Of a stretch of 64,000 bases of DNA, positions 24,626 to 35,558 are shown in pieces; within the stretch, counting starts at the first letter, position 1; each line of letters opens with the position of its first letter. The notes under the pieces were generated by a model. The model was given only the letters and a program-made list of their open reading frames with translations, did no database searches and was not told the origin of the DNA. This DNA is from Trueperaceae bacterium (GTDB taxonomy: Bacteria > Deinococcota > Deinococci > Deinococcales > Trueperaceae), in contig DASVCN010000034.1 of the NCBI GenBank assembly GCA_036381595.1, positions 1 through 64,000 of the forward strand. The letters run 5' to 3'. The translations under genes and the position numbers were made by a program.

Positions 24626-26965
24626 TCAGCAGCCTTCGTTCGCCCCATCATCGCGGTGCGGGTCCACCAGCTCCTCGACGGGTTGGGTTGGTGCCGTGAA
24701 GGCCACGTTTTCTGCCTGCTGGGTCGAGACCGACGCATCATCGACTACGACGCAGGTCTCGGTCGTGCCGGCCGTACTGCTCGGCGTTGGCGGCGGCGTC
24801 GGGGCCGGCGTGGTCGTCGTGCTCGTAGTCGGGTTGGTGTTCGTTGCTGGGCTCGTACTCACCGGGTTGGTCGCTGCTGGACCAGCTGTCGTCGTGCTAC
24901 TCCCCGCTGCCCCGACTCCCGGATCTGACATCCCCGTCTGCGCTCCGTTGGACCGTGCCGGCGGAGTGTTCGACCTCCCGGGTGGATCAGCAGGAGCACC
25001 CCGCCGTTCTGCGGGCCCGCCACTCCTCCCCGGACCGGACGGCCGATCCGAAGCTGGCCCGGCGCCTGCTTCTTCGGGCGGTGAAGTCACCGGAACCGTC
25101 ATCGAGTGTTCGGTCTGCTCAGGAGCGGCCGGTCCGGTCGACATTGTCGAGGGCGCATCGGGCGATGTCGTGTTCGGCAGGGTCGGCGCCTGGGTGTTCG
25201 GGACTGTCGTTTGCGGTGCGGTGTTGGCCGGCGCCGGGTCGTTCACAGGTGCCGGATCGTTCGACGGACGGCCAGCGTTACCGGCCGCCTTGGGAGCGGC
25301 ACCGACGGCGGGACCGTCGGCATCTACCGGAGTGCCGCTCGCGCCGCCGGGCGAGGGCGGGGAGGCGGCGGGAGTGGGCGGGGAGGCGGTCGGGGCTGTC
25401 GCCGTATCGACGAACGGGTTGACGGGCGGTTCGGCCACCGGCTCGGTCACCGGCTCGGTCGGCGGCTCCTCGGCAGCCACCGGCGGGACGGGCTCCGACA
25501 CCGGGCCCCCGACCTCGGTAGTCGTAGGCGGAACTGACTCCGTCGTTGGCTCCGCCGCCTCCGTAGTCGCGGGCGGAACGGGCTCCGTTACCTCCGCGGG
25601 CCCTTGCGTCTGCAAGCTGGCGCCATCGACGGTCGACGACGCTCCTTGCGAATCGGGCTCGCCGGTTGGCTCGGACGAGGGAGTCTCTTCGGTCGAGGAA
25701 CCTGCAGGCGCCGGCTCCTCGGTCACCGGCTCCTCGGTCACCGGTTCTTCGGCCGGCTCCTCGGTCACCGGTTCTTCGGCTGCCGGCTGCTCGGCGGCGG
25801 GTTCATCGGTCACCGGTTCTTCGGGCGCGGGCTCGACGTTCGTCGCTTCCCCAGCCGGTGGCGGCTCGGTAGCGGGCTGTTCGATCGTTGACTCATCGGT
25901 AGCAGGCGTCGTTGCAGCGGATTGCTCCGACGCCGGCTCTACCGGAGCCGGCTCTTCTGTCGCGGCTTCGGCCGACTGTTCCTGGGCAGGAGCTGTTTGC
26001 GTGGGCTCGACCGGCTGCTCCTCCGCGGGTGCAGGCTGGGTAGCTTCGGCTGACTGCTCCTCGGCAGGAGCCGGCGGCGTGGCTTCGACGGTCTCGGACT
26101 GCTCGACCGCGGTGTTCTCTCCGGCCGCCTCATCCCCAGCAGCTGCCGGAGTTCCCTCGGCCCCCGCTGGGGCTTGCCCGGCCGCTGCCGGTTCTCGGGG
26201 CGCTTCCGATCCACTCGCGCCTGCCGGCTCGCCGGCGGGCGGAGTCGCCGACTCGCCAGCCGGTTCGGGCACGTCGTCGGGAGTCGGGCGGTCGGGTTCT
26301 GCCGGCCTACCCGAATCCGCGGGAGTTTCGGCGGGAGGACCGCCGGCTGAGCGAGCCGGATCGCCCTGGGCGGGCGAACGCCCTGCGGCAGGACCGTCGG
26401 CGTCGCCACTGCCCGCCTCACCATTGGAGGCCGGGCCGGATTCCGCGCCTGCCGCCGCCTCACCGTCGTCGTTCGCGTCGCCGCCGCCGGCAACTTCTCC
26501 GCCCGCTTCAGGCCCGGCTGCCACGTCGATAGGCGGTGGCGTCTCCTCGGGCTCCTGCTCGACCACGACCGGTTCGCCGCCAGGTTCATCGGTTACTACC
26601 GGCTGGGGAATATCACGCACCTCGAGACCGACCGAGGCGTCCTCCAGCACGGAGTCGAGGCTCTCGGACTCGCTCCCCTCACGATCGACCATCAGCTGGC
26701 CCGACTCGTCGACGCGGCCGGGAAGCGTCTCGACCTCGCCTGTAGGGGACGCCACGACCATGAGGAAGTCCTTGGACCCCTCACCCTCGTCCCCGTCACT
26801 GAACTCCAGGCGCAGAACGCCGTTCACGACCCGGCCGTAACCGATCAGGCGCTTGCCGGTGCTGTCGAAGACCATGACTTCCGTGCCTTCGACGGGATCG
26901 AACGCGAATACCGTCAGGGTAGTTGCGAGAAGTAGTGAAGCCAAGGCCGCACGAAGCAGTCTCAC
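24626..26965 (-). CDS. exported Pro/Glu/Ala/Thr-rich low-complexity protein
   Basis: 779 residues. Signal peptide RLLRAALASLLLATTLTVFAF. A folded N-terminal part of about 115 residues (MVFDSTGKRLIGYGRVVNG, FLMVVASPTGEVETLPG) is followed by some 600 residues of low complexity built from EEPVTEEPA- and AGEA/PAE-type segments, then a basic-poor Pro/Ser/Thr stretch and a short C-terminal segment with two Cys (TTETCVVV and the last residue). No LPXTG, lipobox or C-terminal anchor is seen. Probably an extended cell-surface or envelope-spanning protein. GTG start with GGGGGT upstream. It is immediately upstream of the two-component genes, suggesting a shared transcript. Confidence 0.75.
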   Translation of the reverse strand: MRLLRAALASLLLATTLTVFAFDPVEGTEVMVFDSTGKRLIGYGRVVNGVLRLEFSDGDEGEGSKDFLMVVASPTGEVETLPGRVDESGQLMVDREGSESESLDSVLEDASVGLEVRDIPQPVVTDEPGGEPVVVEQEPEETPPPIDVAAGPEAGGEVAGGGDANDDGEAAAGAESGPASNGEAGSGDADGPAAGRSPAQGDPARSAGGPPAETPADSGRPAEPDRPTPDDVPEPAGESATPPAGEPAGASGSEAPREPAAAGQAPAGAEGTPAAAGDEAAGENTAVEQSETVEATPPAPAEEQSAEATQPAPAEEQPVEPTQTAPAQEQSAEAATEEPAPVEPASEQSAATTPATDESTIEQPATEPPPAGEATNVEPAPEEPVTDEPAAEQPAAEEPVTEEPAEEPVTEEPVTEEPAPAGSSTEETPSSEPTGEPDSQGASSTVDGASLQTQGPAEVTEPVPPATTEAAEPTTESVPPTTTEVGGPVSEPVPPVAAEEPPTEPVTEPVAEPPVNPFVDTATAPTASPPTPAASPPSPGGASGTPVDADGPAVGAAPKAAGNAGRPSNDPAPVNDPAPANTAPQTTVPNTQAPTLPNTTSPDAPSTMSTGPAAPEQTEHSMTVPVTSPPEEAGAGPASDRPSGPGRSGGPAERRGAPADPPGRSNTPPARSNGAQTGMSDPGVGAAGSSTTTAGPAATNPVSTSPATNTNPTTSTTTTPAPTPPPTPSSTAGTTETCVVVDDASVSTQQAENVAFTAPTQPVEELVDPHRDDGANEGC

Positions 26966-27000
26966 GCGGTTACCCCCTGGCCCCGAGATTACCGTCCGCT

Positions 27001-27017
27001 CCAGCCTTTGGGGCTGG
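27001..27017 (-). terminator. weak hairpin after the 59-aa gene
   Basis: CCAGCC-TTTGG-GGCTGG, six-bp stem a few bases after the stop of the small gene. No T-run, so terminator function is uncertain. Confidence 0.3.
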
Positions 27018-27022
27018 CGACG

Positions 27023-27202
27023 TCACTTCGCTAGTGCAAAATTGGTGTTCGTCAGACGGCGGCTTTCGTTGTCGACCCGGATCCGGCGGCGTTCGGACCT
27101 GATCCTGGTCGCCTGCAGGAACTCATGCAAGGTGACCTGCCGGCCTTGTAGGTTGACGAGAAGTTCGCCTTCTTCTGTGACGTGTCCTTCGTACTGGACC
27201 AT
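27023..27202 (-). CDS. small conserved-looking hypothetical protein (59 aa)
   Basis: Encodes MVQYEGHVTEEGELLVNLQG at the start and ends NTNFALAK. The sequence is compact with beta-strand-like alternation then a basic segment (RIRSERRRIRVDNESRR), and may bind nucleic acid. ATG 27202 is preceded by AAAAGGGGGT, a strong ribosome site, in a gap between the divergent pyr operon and the low-complexity protein. Not recognised as a family. Open frame, ribosome site and plausible composition support it. Confidence 0.6.
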   Translation of the reverse strand: MVQYEGHVTEEGELLVNLQGRQVTLHEFLQATRIRSERRRIRVDNESRRLTNTNFALAK

Positions 27203-27430
27203 CGTTACCCCCTTTTACGACGGTCGGTTGCGGTGGCGTCCAAAGACGACAACGTAATGGCTGAAGTTAAGACACCGGACCGCTTGCCCCCCGATCCGCT
27301 ATGGGTACAGTCTGCGATGGTCCACTGAAGTGAATCTTAAGAAGCTCGGCGGGGGCCGCCAGTAACCTCCGGGCCCGGCGGGCTTGTGCCGTCGTTCGGA
27401 GTCGCCTAGGCAGCGGACGGCCGCCCGCGG

Positions 27431-27436
27431 TAGACT
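27431..27436 (+). promoter_or_regulatory. -10 box of the pyr operon
   Basis: TAGACT; transcription would start near 27443, directly before the PyrR-binding element. No clear -35 box. Bases 27203-27430 show no other element. Confidence 0.45.
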
Positions 27437-27444
27437 TCCTCAGA

Positions 27445-29114
<1,670 letters not shown>

Positions 29115-29115
<1 letters not shown>

Positions 29116-30380
29116 TGAGAACGGCGATCCGCAACGCACGACTGGTAGATGGCCTAGGAGAGCACGGCAAAGGCGATCTCTACCTGAAGGACGGCAGGAT
29201 CGAGGGTGTAGACCTGGGTGGTGAGGTAGACGAGGAGTACGACGTCGCCGGCCACCTGGTGACGCCGGCCTTCATCGACCTCCACGCCCACCTGCGCGAG
29301 CCGGGACAGGAGGTGAAGGAGGATCTGGAGAGTGGCCTGGGAGCGGCGGTAGCGGGCGGCTTCGGCACCGTGGTGTCGATGGCCAACACATCGCCTGTCA
29401 TCGACGAACCCGGGTTGGTTTCACAACTAGTGGAGAAGGCGCAGGGGCTCGGTCTCGCCCGTCTGCGACCGGCAGCAGCGCTCTCTCACGGCCTTGCCGG
29501 CCAGCGCCTCACCGATTTCGCCGCCCTCCGGCAGGCAGGCGCCGTGATGATCACCGACGACGGCATCCCCGTGAACGACGGGCACCTGATGCGGCGGGCC
29601 TGCGAGTACGCTGCCGAGCTCGGGCTCGTCATCCAGACCCACTCGGAGGAGCCTTCGCTCCGCGGAGACGGGGTGATGAACGAAGGGCCGGTGAGCCAGC
29701 GGCTCGGCCTCCCTGGAAACCCCGTCGCAGCCGAGGCGGTGATGGTCTATCGAGACTGCGAACTCGCGTTGCTCACCGGCTGCCGCGTGCATATCGCCCA
29801 CGTGTCGAGCAGGCGGGCGTTGCAGGTGATCGAGAGCTTCAAGGCCGCGGGCGCGCCAGTGACGGCAGAGGTTACGCCTCACCACCTCACCCTCACCGAC
29901 GACTGCCTGACCAGCTTCGACCCCGTCTACAAGGTGGCGCCGCCCCTGCGCACAGGCGACGACGTGGCGGCGCTCCGCGAGGGGCTGGCTGGGGGCCTGG
30001 TCGACACGGTCGGCACCGACCACGCGCCCCACACGAGGGCCGAGAAGGAGCGGGACATGCTCGAGGCGCCGTTCGGCATCGCCAATCTCGAGGTCGCCTT
30101 CCCCCTCCTCTACACCCGGCTCGTTGGTGAAGGTGTGCTAAGCCTCCCAACGCTGCTCGAGCGCCTGCAGGGCGGCCCGGCACGAGTGATGGGTTGGGAG
30201 CCTCCGACGCTCGAGCCGGGCAAGCCGGCGGACCTCACCGTCATCGACCTGCGCAGCGAGCTACCGGTGGAGCCGGGGACGTTCCGGACCAAGGCGAAAT
30301 TCACGCCCTGGGATGGTCAACTGCTCACAGGTTGGCCCGTCCACACCTTCATCGGCGGCCGCAAGGTGTTCGAGCGGTAG
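29115..30380 (+). CDS. pyrC: dihydroorotase
   Basis: 421 residues, class I dihydroorotase of the amidohydrolase superfamily; cyclises carbamoyl-aspartate. Metal motif DLHAHLREPGQEVKEDLESG (HxH and R), later His ligands in IQTHSEEP and VHIAHVSS, and catalytic/metal Asp in VDTVGTDHAPHTRAEKE. N-terminal small beta domain IRNARLVDGLGEHGKGDLYL and C-terminal PADLTVIDL are typical. ATG 29115 overlaps the pyrB TGA (TGATG); an upstream open frame to 28719 is only the pyrB shadow. Confidence 0.95.
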
Positions 30381-30426
30381 GACGCCCCCAGGAGCCGCCC
30401 AAGGAACGGGAGCGGGCCCGCGCGCT

Positions 30427-32268
30427 TCAGAACGCCAGGACGCTGCTGCCCACCTTGGCGCCGGAAGCTTCGTAGGCCGTTAGGGTCAGCTCGATGACGG
30501 CGGCATCGGCGCTGCTGCTGACCCGCACGAAGCGGGCATCCTCGAACGCCAGGTAGCTCTCGAACTCCTCCGCGAGCGGCAGGAGCAGGGTGTTCTCATC
30601 CACCCGTCGGGGCGAGTCGACCGCCGCGAATATCACCGTCCGTCCGCGCGGCCCCAGGAACTCCACCGCGAGGGGCGGAGAATCGCCGCCTAGCCCCACG
30701 TCCAGCTCATTGCGCACGTAGGCCCGAGCACGCAGTTGCAGCACGCCCGAAGGAGCGAGGAGTTGCCACTCCGCCCCGCTGGGCGCGGCCTCCATCGGTT
30801 GGCGGACGATGATCGCCTCACCGTTCTGCGCTCCTACCTGCTCCCCGAAGAGCCCGCTCTCCAGGAGCGGCGTCTCGCCTCCGAGGGCGGTCAGACTGGG
30901 CGTCGGCTGGTCCCCGCTCTCCGCGCCCAGGCGTCGATCAACGAGCACTCTGCGCCAGCCGGAGAGCCCTCGGCGGACCTTGCTCCAGTCGACGCTACCG
31001 TTGACCCGCGACATGTGGTACTGGGCGGCTACCTCGTTCCCGGCAGCCTCGAAGTAGTCGGCGGCGGCCCCGTGATAGAGCTGAGACCGGCCCTTGGGCA
31101 GCGACAGGTAGATCGCCTGCCGCGCCACCCTCCCCTTGAATCGCCAGCCATCTCCCAGCACCAACCAGTTGCGCCGCTCGAGTTCGATCAGGTACGGCTC
31201 CACGTCGAGGGCGCCAAGCAGCCCCGCAGGCATCGACCCCGGGTGGACGGAGGCTCGCTCTAGCGCGAAACGGGCGTCGCGTGAGAGGCGGCGGGCCTCC
31301 AGCTGATACGCAGCCCTGATCCTCTGGGGAAGTTGCGCCGGATCGGCCAGGGCGTTGGAGCCGCGGAGCTCGAGGAGTTCGCGGAGGAACCCGGCGTGAC
31401 CCCCCGTCCTGGTGTAGATCTCCGCTGCTTCCGGGAACGTGAGCGACGCCTGCAGCTGAACTTCGACCTGCCGCCAGCTCAATCCGGGGAGCTCCAGGAA
31501 GGTCGTCCGGGAAGCGGGGTAGCTGCGCCGGAGGTCGAGGAGGAAGAGGCTGTCCTCTCCGAAACTGGGCCGCTCGACCACCCAGACGTTCGACCTGTCT
31601 TCGGCGATCCGTCTCACGACGCTGTCGTCGTACCTGCCGTCGGCCGAGAGGTGGCGCAGGGCGGGTTGGCTGCCGTGGAGCTCGCTGGTTAAGCCCAGGC
31701 CCAGCCGTGCGGCGAGCGCGGTAACGAAGGCATCCTGGCCCGAGTCGGGCTCCGCCGCGAGTATCAGCAGGTATGGGGGCCGGATCCGGCTCACGAGAGA
31801 AGCGAGCAGTTCACGGTGCGGCCGCAGCGCCGCGGGCCGCCTGTCCTGCAACGCCCGCTGATCCTCGAGCCAGGCTTGGAACGCAGGCGAGAGCCCTTCG
31901 AGACCTTCGAACGATTCCCCATCGCCGCTGTTCATCTCGAGCCGCAAGCCTGGGGGCAGCGTGAGCGGGTCGATGCTGCTCTCGAACGAGTTCACGCCGA
32001 AATCCACCAGTTTCTTCCGCAGGTCGTGCAGTTCCACGCGGAGGTTCTGCGCCGAGTCGACTTGCTCCCAGAGCAGGTCGGCCAACAGCTGACGGCGGGT
32101 GGGGCCTTCTACGGCGAGGTAGTAGAGGATCGCCAACGACTTCCGCCTCAGCTTTATCGTCTGGCCGCGCCGCTCGAGTCGAGCGGGGCCGAACATAGGC
32201 AGCAGCAGGAATCCGTCCTGGTCGGCCATGAGGGGAGTCGGATTGAGGCTCAACTGGGGGCGGGGCAC
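30427..32268 (-). CDS. SARP-like transcriptional regulator with degenerate C-terminal half
   Basis: 613 residues. N-terminal winged-helix of the SARP/Trans_reg_C type: LLLPMFGPARLERRGQTIKLRRKSLAILYYLAVEGPTRRQLLADLLW followed by LRVELHDLRKKL (key residues: KLRRKSLAILYYLA and the LHDLRKKL recognition helix). Residues about 165-270 resemble an ATPase core (ILAAEPDSGQDAFVTALAA in the P-loop position, lacking GxGKT), then a TPR-like helical region and a beta-rich C-terminus. GTG 32268 has GAGGT close upstream. Divergent from the collagen-like gene, with a dyad between them, so it may control that gene. Confidence 0.75.
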   Translation of the reverse strand: MPRPQLSLNPTPLMADQDGFLLLPMFGPARLERRGQTIKLRRKSLAILYYLAVEGPTRRQLLADLLWEQVDSAQNLRVELHDLRKKLVDFGVNSFESSIDPLTLPPGLRLEMNSGDGESFEGLEGLSPAFQAWLEDQRALQDRRPAALRPHRELLASLVSRIRPPYLLILAAEPDSGQDAFVTALAARLGLGLTSELHGSQPALRHLSADGRYDDSVVRRIAEDRSNVWVVERPSFGEDSLFLLDLRRSYPASRTTFLELPGLSWRQVEVQLQASLTFPEAAEIYTRTGGHAGFLRELLELRGSNALADPAQLPQRIRAAYQLEARRLSRDARFALERASVHPGSMPAGLLGALDVEPYLIELERRNWLVLGDGWRFKGRVARQAIYLSLPKGRSQLYHGAAADYFEAAGNEVAAQYHMSRVNGSVDWSKVRRGLSGWRRVLVDRRLGAESGDQPTPSLTALGGETPLLESGLFGEQVGAQNGEAIIVRQPMEAAPSGAEWQLLAPSGVLQLRARAYVRNELDVGLGGDSPPLAVEFLGPRGRTVIFAAVDSPRRVDENTLLLPLAEEFESYLAFEDARFVRVSSSADAAVIELTLTAYEASGAKVGSSVLAF

Positions 32269-32342
32269 GTCGACCTCGAAGCTGGAGTGAGGGCCGGGCC
32301 TTAATCGGCCGTTAAGCCCAGCATGAATGTGCCCCTCAACAC

Positions 32343-32373
32343 ACTTTATAGGCTTGTCAGAAATTTAACAAGC
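32343..32373. promoter_or_regulatory. AT-rich dyad and -10-like box between divergent genes
   Basis: GCTTGT (32352-32357) and ACAAGC (32368-32373) form a 6-bp inverted repeat with 10-base spacer next to TATAAA (minus strand, 32344-32349). Likely operator/promoter for the SARP-like gene and perhaps the collagen-like gene. Rest of 32269-32567 shows nothing coding. Confidence 0.4.
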
Positions 32374-32567
32374 GGGAGGGAAGGGCTCCACCATATCCGT
32401 CACCCTCGTCATCTCCCCTGTTCACGGCCGCTTGATGCCCTCATCCCTAATCTGGCGAGAAGTGCTCCCTGGAGCAGTGTCGCGTCCACCGTCCTTCGCC
32501 GATCCGTCCCCACGCGACCGACTGAAGCGGCTGCCGACACCTCCCGAGGATGGGAAGAGGTGAAGCA

Positions 32568-33443
32568 GTGAGAAAGCCCCCGATGTTGCTCATAGCGATC
32601 CTGGCGCTGATCCTTACGCTCGGAACGGCCACTGCCGGCGGCGGCAAGGGCGGAGGGGCCGATCCCTGTGTCCCGCCGCCGTTCGCCGGTGGGTGCGGAG
32701 GAGGAGGCGGCACCCCAGGACCCACGGGGCCCCAGGGGCCAGAGGGACCCCAAGGGCCAGAGGGACCGCAGGGACCGGCAGGTCCAGAGGGACCGCAAGG
32801 ACCAGCCGGACCAGCGGGACCCCAGGGACCAGCAGGGCCAGCGGGACCCCAGGGACCGGCCGGACCAGCAGGGCCGGAGGGACCGCAAGGACCAGCCGGA
32901 CCAGCGGGACCGCAAGGACCAGCCGGACCGCAGGGGCCGGCCGGAGCCCAAGGGCCGGCCGGACCCGCGGGAATCGCTGGCGCGGCAGGCCTACAGGGAC
33001 CCGCGGGACCGGCCGGCCCGGCGGGCACCCGGGGCCCGCGCGGACCTCAGGGCGAACCGGGTAACCGCGTCACCTGGTTCGAAGAAACGGCCCAGAATCT
33101 CTCGGCGAGCGGGATCCTCCGCTTCGAGGAGCAGGGCGGCTCCTGGGTTCGAGCAAACCACGCCGACAGCTTCGAGCAGCTCATCGGCCTGGTATTCAGG
33201 ACCGAGGACGACATCTTCCTCTCGGGCAGCATAGTGACCGGCGTGAGGGGCGTCCACACCGGCGAGATCTACTACCTGGGCACCGACGGCAAGCTCACCG
33301 CCGACGTCCCGGTTACCGGCTTCGTGGTCGTCGTTGGCAAGGGCATAGGGCAAGGTGTCCTGCTCTTCAGCCCCCACCTGCCGGTGCAGACCGACGCGTT
33401 CATGGCGATGTCGGGAACCGGTCAGGCGCTGGCCGGCAACTAG
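32568..33443 (+). CDS. exported collagen-like repeat protein
   Basis: 291 residues. Signal peptide [21 protein letters not shown] Gly-rich linker, then about 39 Gly-X-Y triplets ([11 protein letters not shown] type, residues about 50-170; triplets with GPE and GPA) forming a putative triple helix, ending [12 protein letters not shown], followed by a C-terminal globular domain of about 120 residues ([17 protein letters not shown] to the end; [31 protein letters not shown]). The C-terminal domain is not recognised and may be a trimerisation domain. GTG 32568 has AAGAGG upstream. Probably surface-exposed or secreted fibre. Confidence 0.85.
   Translation: MRKPPMLLIAILALILTLGTATAGGGKGGGADPCVPPPFAGGCGGGGGTPGPTGPQGPEGPQGPEGPQGPAGPEGPQGPAGPAGPQGPAGPAGPQGPAGPAGPEGPQGPAGPAGPQGPAGPQGPAGAQGPAGPAGIAGAAGLQGPAGPAGPAGTRGPRGPQGEPGNRVTWFEETAQNLSASGILRFEEQGGSWVRANHADSFEQLIGLVFRTEDDIFLSGSIVTGVRGVHTGEIYYLGTDGKLTADVPVTGFVVVVGKGIGQGVLLFSPHLPVQTDAFMAMSGTGQALAGN
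32700..33062 (+). repeat. collagen triplet-coding repeat
   Basis: 9- and 18-bp periodic repeats (GGACCAGCCGG, GGACCCCAGG and similar) coding Gly-Pro-Ala/Gln/Glu triplets. Copy number is likely to vary between strains. Confidence 0.8.
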
Positions 33444-33461
33444 GACGGCCGACCGTCACCC

Positions 33462-33494
33462 GAGAGGCAGGCGCTGCAACGGCGCCTGCCTCTC
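33462..33494. terminator. bidirectional hairpin between convergent genes
   Basis: 13-bp perfect stem GAGAGGCAGGCGC / GCGCCTGCCTCTC with a 7-base loop, between the collagen-like stop and the S8 protease stop. The left arm equals 4271-4283. Confidence 0.7.
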
Positions 33495-33499
33495 GCTGT

Positions 33500-35290
33500 T
33501 CAGAGACCCGGTTCGAGGATCAGGTTGGTCCGCAACTGCTCTCCCGGCGCCAGGGCCAGATCGAGGCTCCTGACGAGCGAGGTGGACTCAGGGTCGACCG
33601 CGCGAAGCTGATAGCGACCCGGAGCGATGCCGTCGAACGAGAACTCGGCGCCGCCAGGCGCGACGCCCAGGGTCAGCGGCAACTGACGGCCAGCGCCCGA
33701 TGAAGTTTCGGTCAGTTCGATGACCACGCTGTCGCCCGGTCCCAGGTAGCCCAGCGCCCTGTCGGCTCGCAACACTCCGGCGCCGTATTCGGCTTCGTTC
33801 ATGGAGTCCGGGTCGAAGTATGCGGAGTCCAGCAAACGCCGTTCGAGCTCGGCAACGCTCAGCTCAGGCTCGTGACTCAGGATCAGAGCGGCGGCGGCGC
33901 TCACCATCGGGGCGGCCATCGAGGTTCCGACGGCGCTGCCGTAGGCGTCGCCGGGGATCGAGCTCATCAGCCCCTCGACCTCGTAGGGGCTGATGCCGCA
34001 TGGAACGATGCTGCCGTCGGCTTCTCCGCCCGGCGCGAGGATGTCGACGCCTCCGGGGCCGTTGCTGCCCACCCCGTAATTGGAGAAGCAGGAGCGTTCG
34101 AAGTCGGAGTTGATGGAGCCGACAGCGACGACCCCGGCCGCGGCGGCCGGCGACATCACCCGATCCACACCGGCGTTGCCGGTCGATGCGACCACCAGGG
34201 CCCCGGCCGCCCTGACCTCGTCGATCGTCGCCTGCAGTATCTCGCTCGAGAAGTCCCCCGCGAGACTGAGGTTGATCACCCGGGCCGGCTGCGCGTTGAC
34301 CGGCACGCCGTCCACCGGCAGCCCGGCCGCCCAGCGCAACCCTTCGATCAGTACTTGGGTGTTGGCGCCTCCGCCCTCGTCGTTGAAGATCTTGACCGGC
34401 AGGATGCGCACGGAGCGGCTGTCGGCAACGCCCTTGACGCCCAACCCGTTGTCGCCGACGGCCGCCACCACCCCGGCCACATGGGTGCCGTGCCAGTTGC
34501 CAGCGCTCCCGTTGCTCGGATCCGAGTCGGTGGCACTGCAGTCGCTGTTGCCGCAGAAGTCGTAACCGGGCAGGAAGACGCCCTCGAGGTCCTCGTGGTC
34601 GAGGTCGAATCCGCTGTCCACTACCGCGACGACCACCTGGTTCTCGCCCGGCTCGCCCCAGGTGACGGGAATACCGGCCGAGGGCAGGCTCCACTGTTGC
34701 GGCAGGTAGGGATCGTTCGGCAGAGCCGTCGGGTAGATGTAGTAGTTGGGCGAGGCGAGTTCCACCTCGGGATCTCGGGAGAGGCGGTTGATGGCAGAGG
34801 GAACCCCTTCGAGCGGACCGAGTTCGACGAGTTCAGGGGCGGGCCGGCGGGAGCCGAGGTCGAGAGCCGAGAGTCGTTCGCTCCCGGAGCGTCGCACCAC
34901 CAGCACTTCGCCAGGCACGTAGGCGTTCTCGGGTGCCGGGGCGCGGAGCACCTGCGGTGAAGGAGCGCGGAACACCTCCGGCGAAGTGGCACCTAGCGCA
35001 TCGGGCGCAGTGGCGCGGGGCACCTCGGACGAAGGAGCACCGAGCACTCTTGCCGAGGCAGCCGGTGACGCGAGCGAACTCTGCTGCAGCTGTCCTTGCG
35101 ACAGGGCCAGGACCTCGAGGGCGTAGTCGTCGCTCAGAACCGCTCCCCGCACCGAGGCGTCGCCTCCCGGCACCACCTCTGCCAGCATCGAGCAGGCAGA
35201 GAGGAGCAGGAGCAGAAGGCCCAGGGCCAGCGACCAGTGCGCCCGAGCCCACACCGAAATAGATCTGTCTACCCGAAGATTCGCGTCCAT
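33500..35290 (-). CDS. S8 (subtilisin-like) serine peptidase, lipoprotein
   Basis: 596 residues. Lipobox LLSAC (Cys near residue 33) after a hydrophobic run, so probably membrane-anchored outside. A spacer with five octapeptide repeats (residues about 82-121) precedes a propeptide-like segment (VPGEVLVVRRSG). Catalytic triad: Asp in VVAVVDSGFDLDH, His in GNWHGTHVAGVVA, Ser in VGTSMAAPMVSA; oxyanion Asn in VASTGNAG. C-terminal beta domain EFSFDGIAPGRYQLRAVD resembles a carboxypeptidase-regulatory-like or PEGA fold. Extracellular protein degradation feeding the peptide importers is plausible. Confidence 0.92.
   Translation of the reverse strand: MDANLRVDRSISVWARAHWSLALGLLLLLLSACSMLAEVVPGGDASVRGAVLSDDYALEVLALSQGQLQQSSLASPAASARVLGAPSSEVPRATAPDALGATSPEVFRAPSPQVLRAPAPENAYVPGEVLVVRRSGSERLSALDLGSRRPAPELVELGPLEGVPSAINRLSRDPEVELASPNYYIYPTALPNDPYLPQQWSLPSAGIPVTWGEPGENQVVVAVVDSGFDLDHEDLEGVFLPGYDFCGNSDCSATDSDPSNGSAGNWHGTHVAGVVAAVGDNGLGVKGVADSRSVRILPVKIFNDEGGGANTQVLIEGLRWAAGLPVDGVPVNAQPARVINLSLAGDFSSEILQATIDEVRAAGALVVASTGNAGVDRVMSPAAAAGVVAVGSINSDFERSCFSNYGVGSNGPGGVDILAPGGEADGSIVPCGISPYEVEGLMSSIPGDAYGSAVGTSMAAPMVSAAAALILSHEPELSVAELERRLLDSAYFDPDSMNEAEYGAGVLRADRALGYLGPGDSVVIELTETSSGAGRQLPLTLGVAPGGAEFSFDGIAPGRYQLRAVDPESTSLVRSLDLALAPGEQLRTNLILEPGL
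34938..35052 (-). repeat. 24-bp coding tandem repeat (octapeptide x5) in the S8 peptidase
   Basis: Translated units LGAPSSEV, PRATAPDA, LGATSPEV, FRAPSPQV, LRAPAPEN. Pro/Ala-rich spacer between the lipid anchor and the propeptide. Confidence 0.75.
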
Positions 35291-35531
35291 CGCGCCCTCT
35301 CGGGGCGCTCGTGCTGTGGCTGCACTCGGACATGGCGGACTGAGCCGCGTCGTTGGCCGGTTGCGCTACTCGCTCCATCAGTCCCAAGCGCCCAAGTAGG
35401 GGACAGACTTCTCAGCTTCCGATCGCCGTCCGGCTCCGGCCGGAGGGCGTCACCGAGTCTAGAGAATGTCGAATCCAGAGGAACGTGAAAAACCCCAACC
35501 CCTGTCACGGTTTTCACGCTATTCCGCGAAA

Positions 35532-35558
35532 TGTGACGTAACTCTCACTGTCGTCACA
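35532..35558. promoter_or_regulatory. CRP/FNR-type palindrome upstream of the Crp-family gene
   Basis: TGTGA-N6-TCTCA (35532-35547) fits the CRP half-site pattern, and TGTGACG/CGTCACA (35532-35538 with 35552-35558) is a perfect 7-bp inverted repeat. 214 bases before the crp-like start and 242 before the protease start. Other parts of the 35291-35771 gap show nothing clear. Confidence 0.45.

Noticed and set aside
24696-26840. 714-aa plus-strand Ser/Gly/Ala-rich ORF
   Set aside because: Antisense to the low-complexity repeat of the exported protein, which has a signal peptide and ribosome site.
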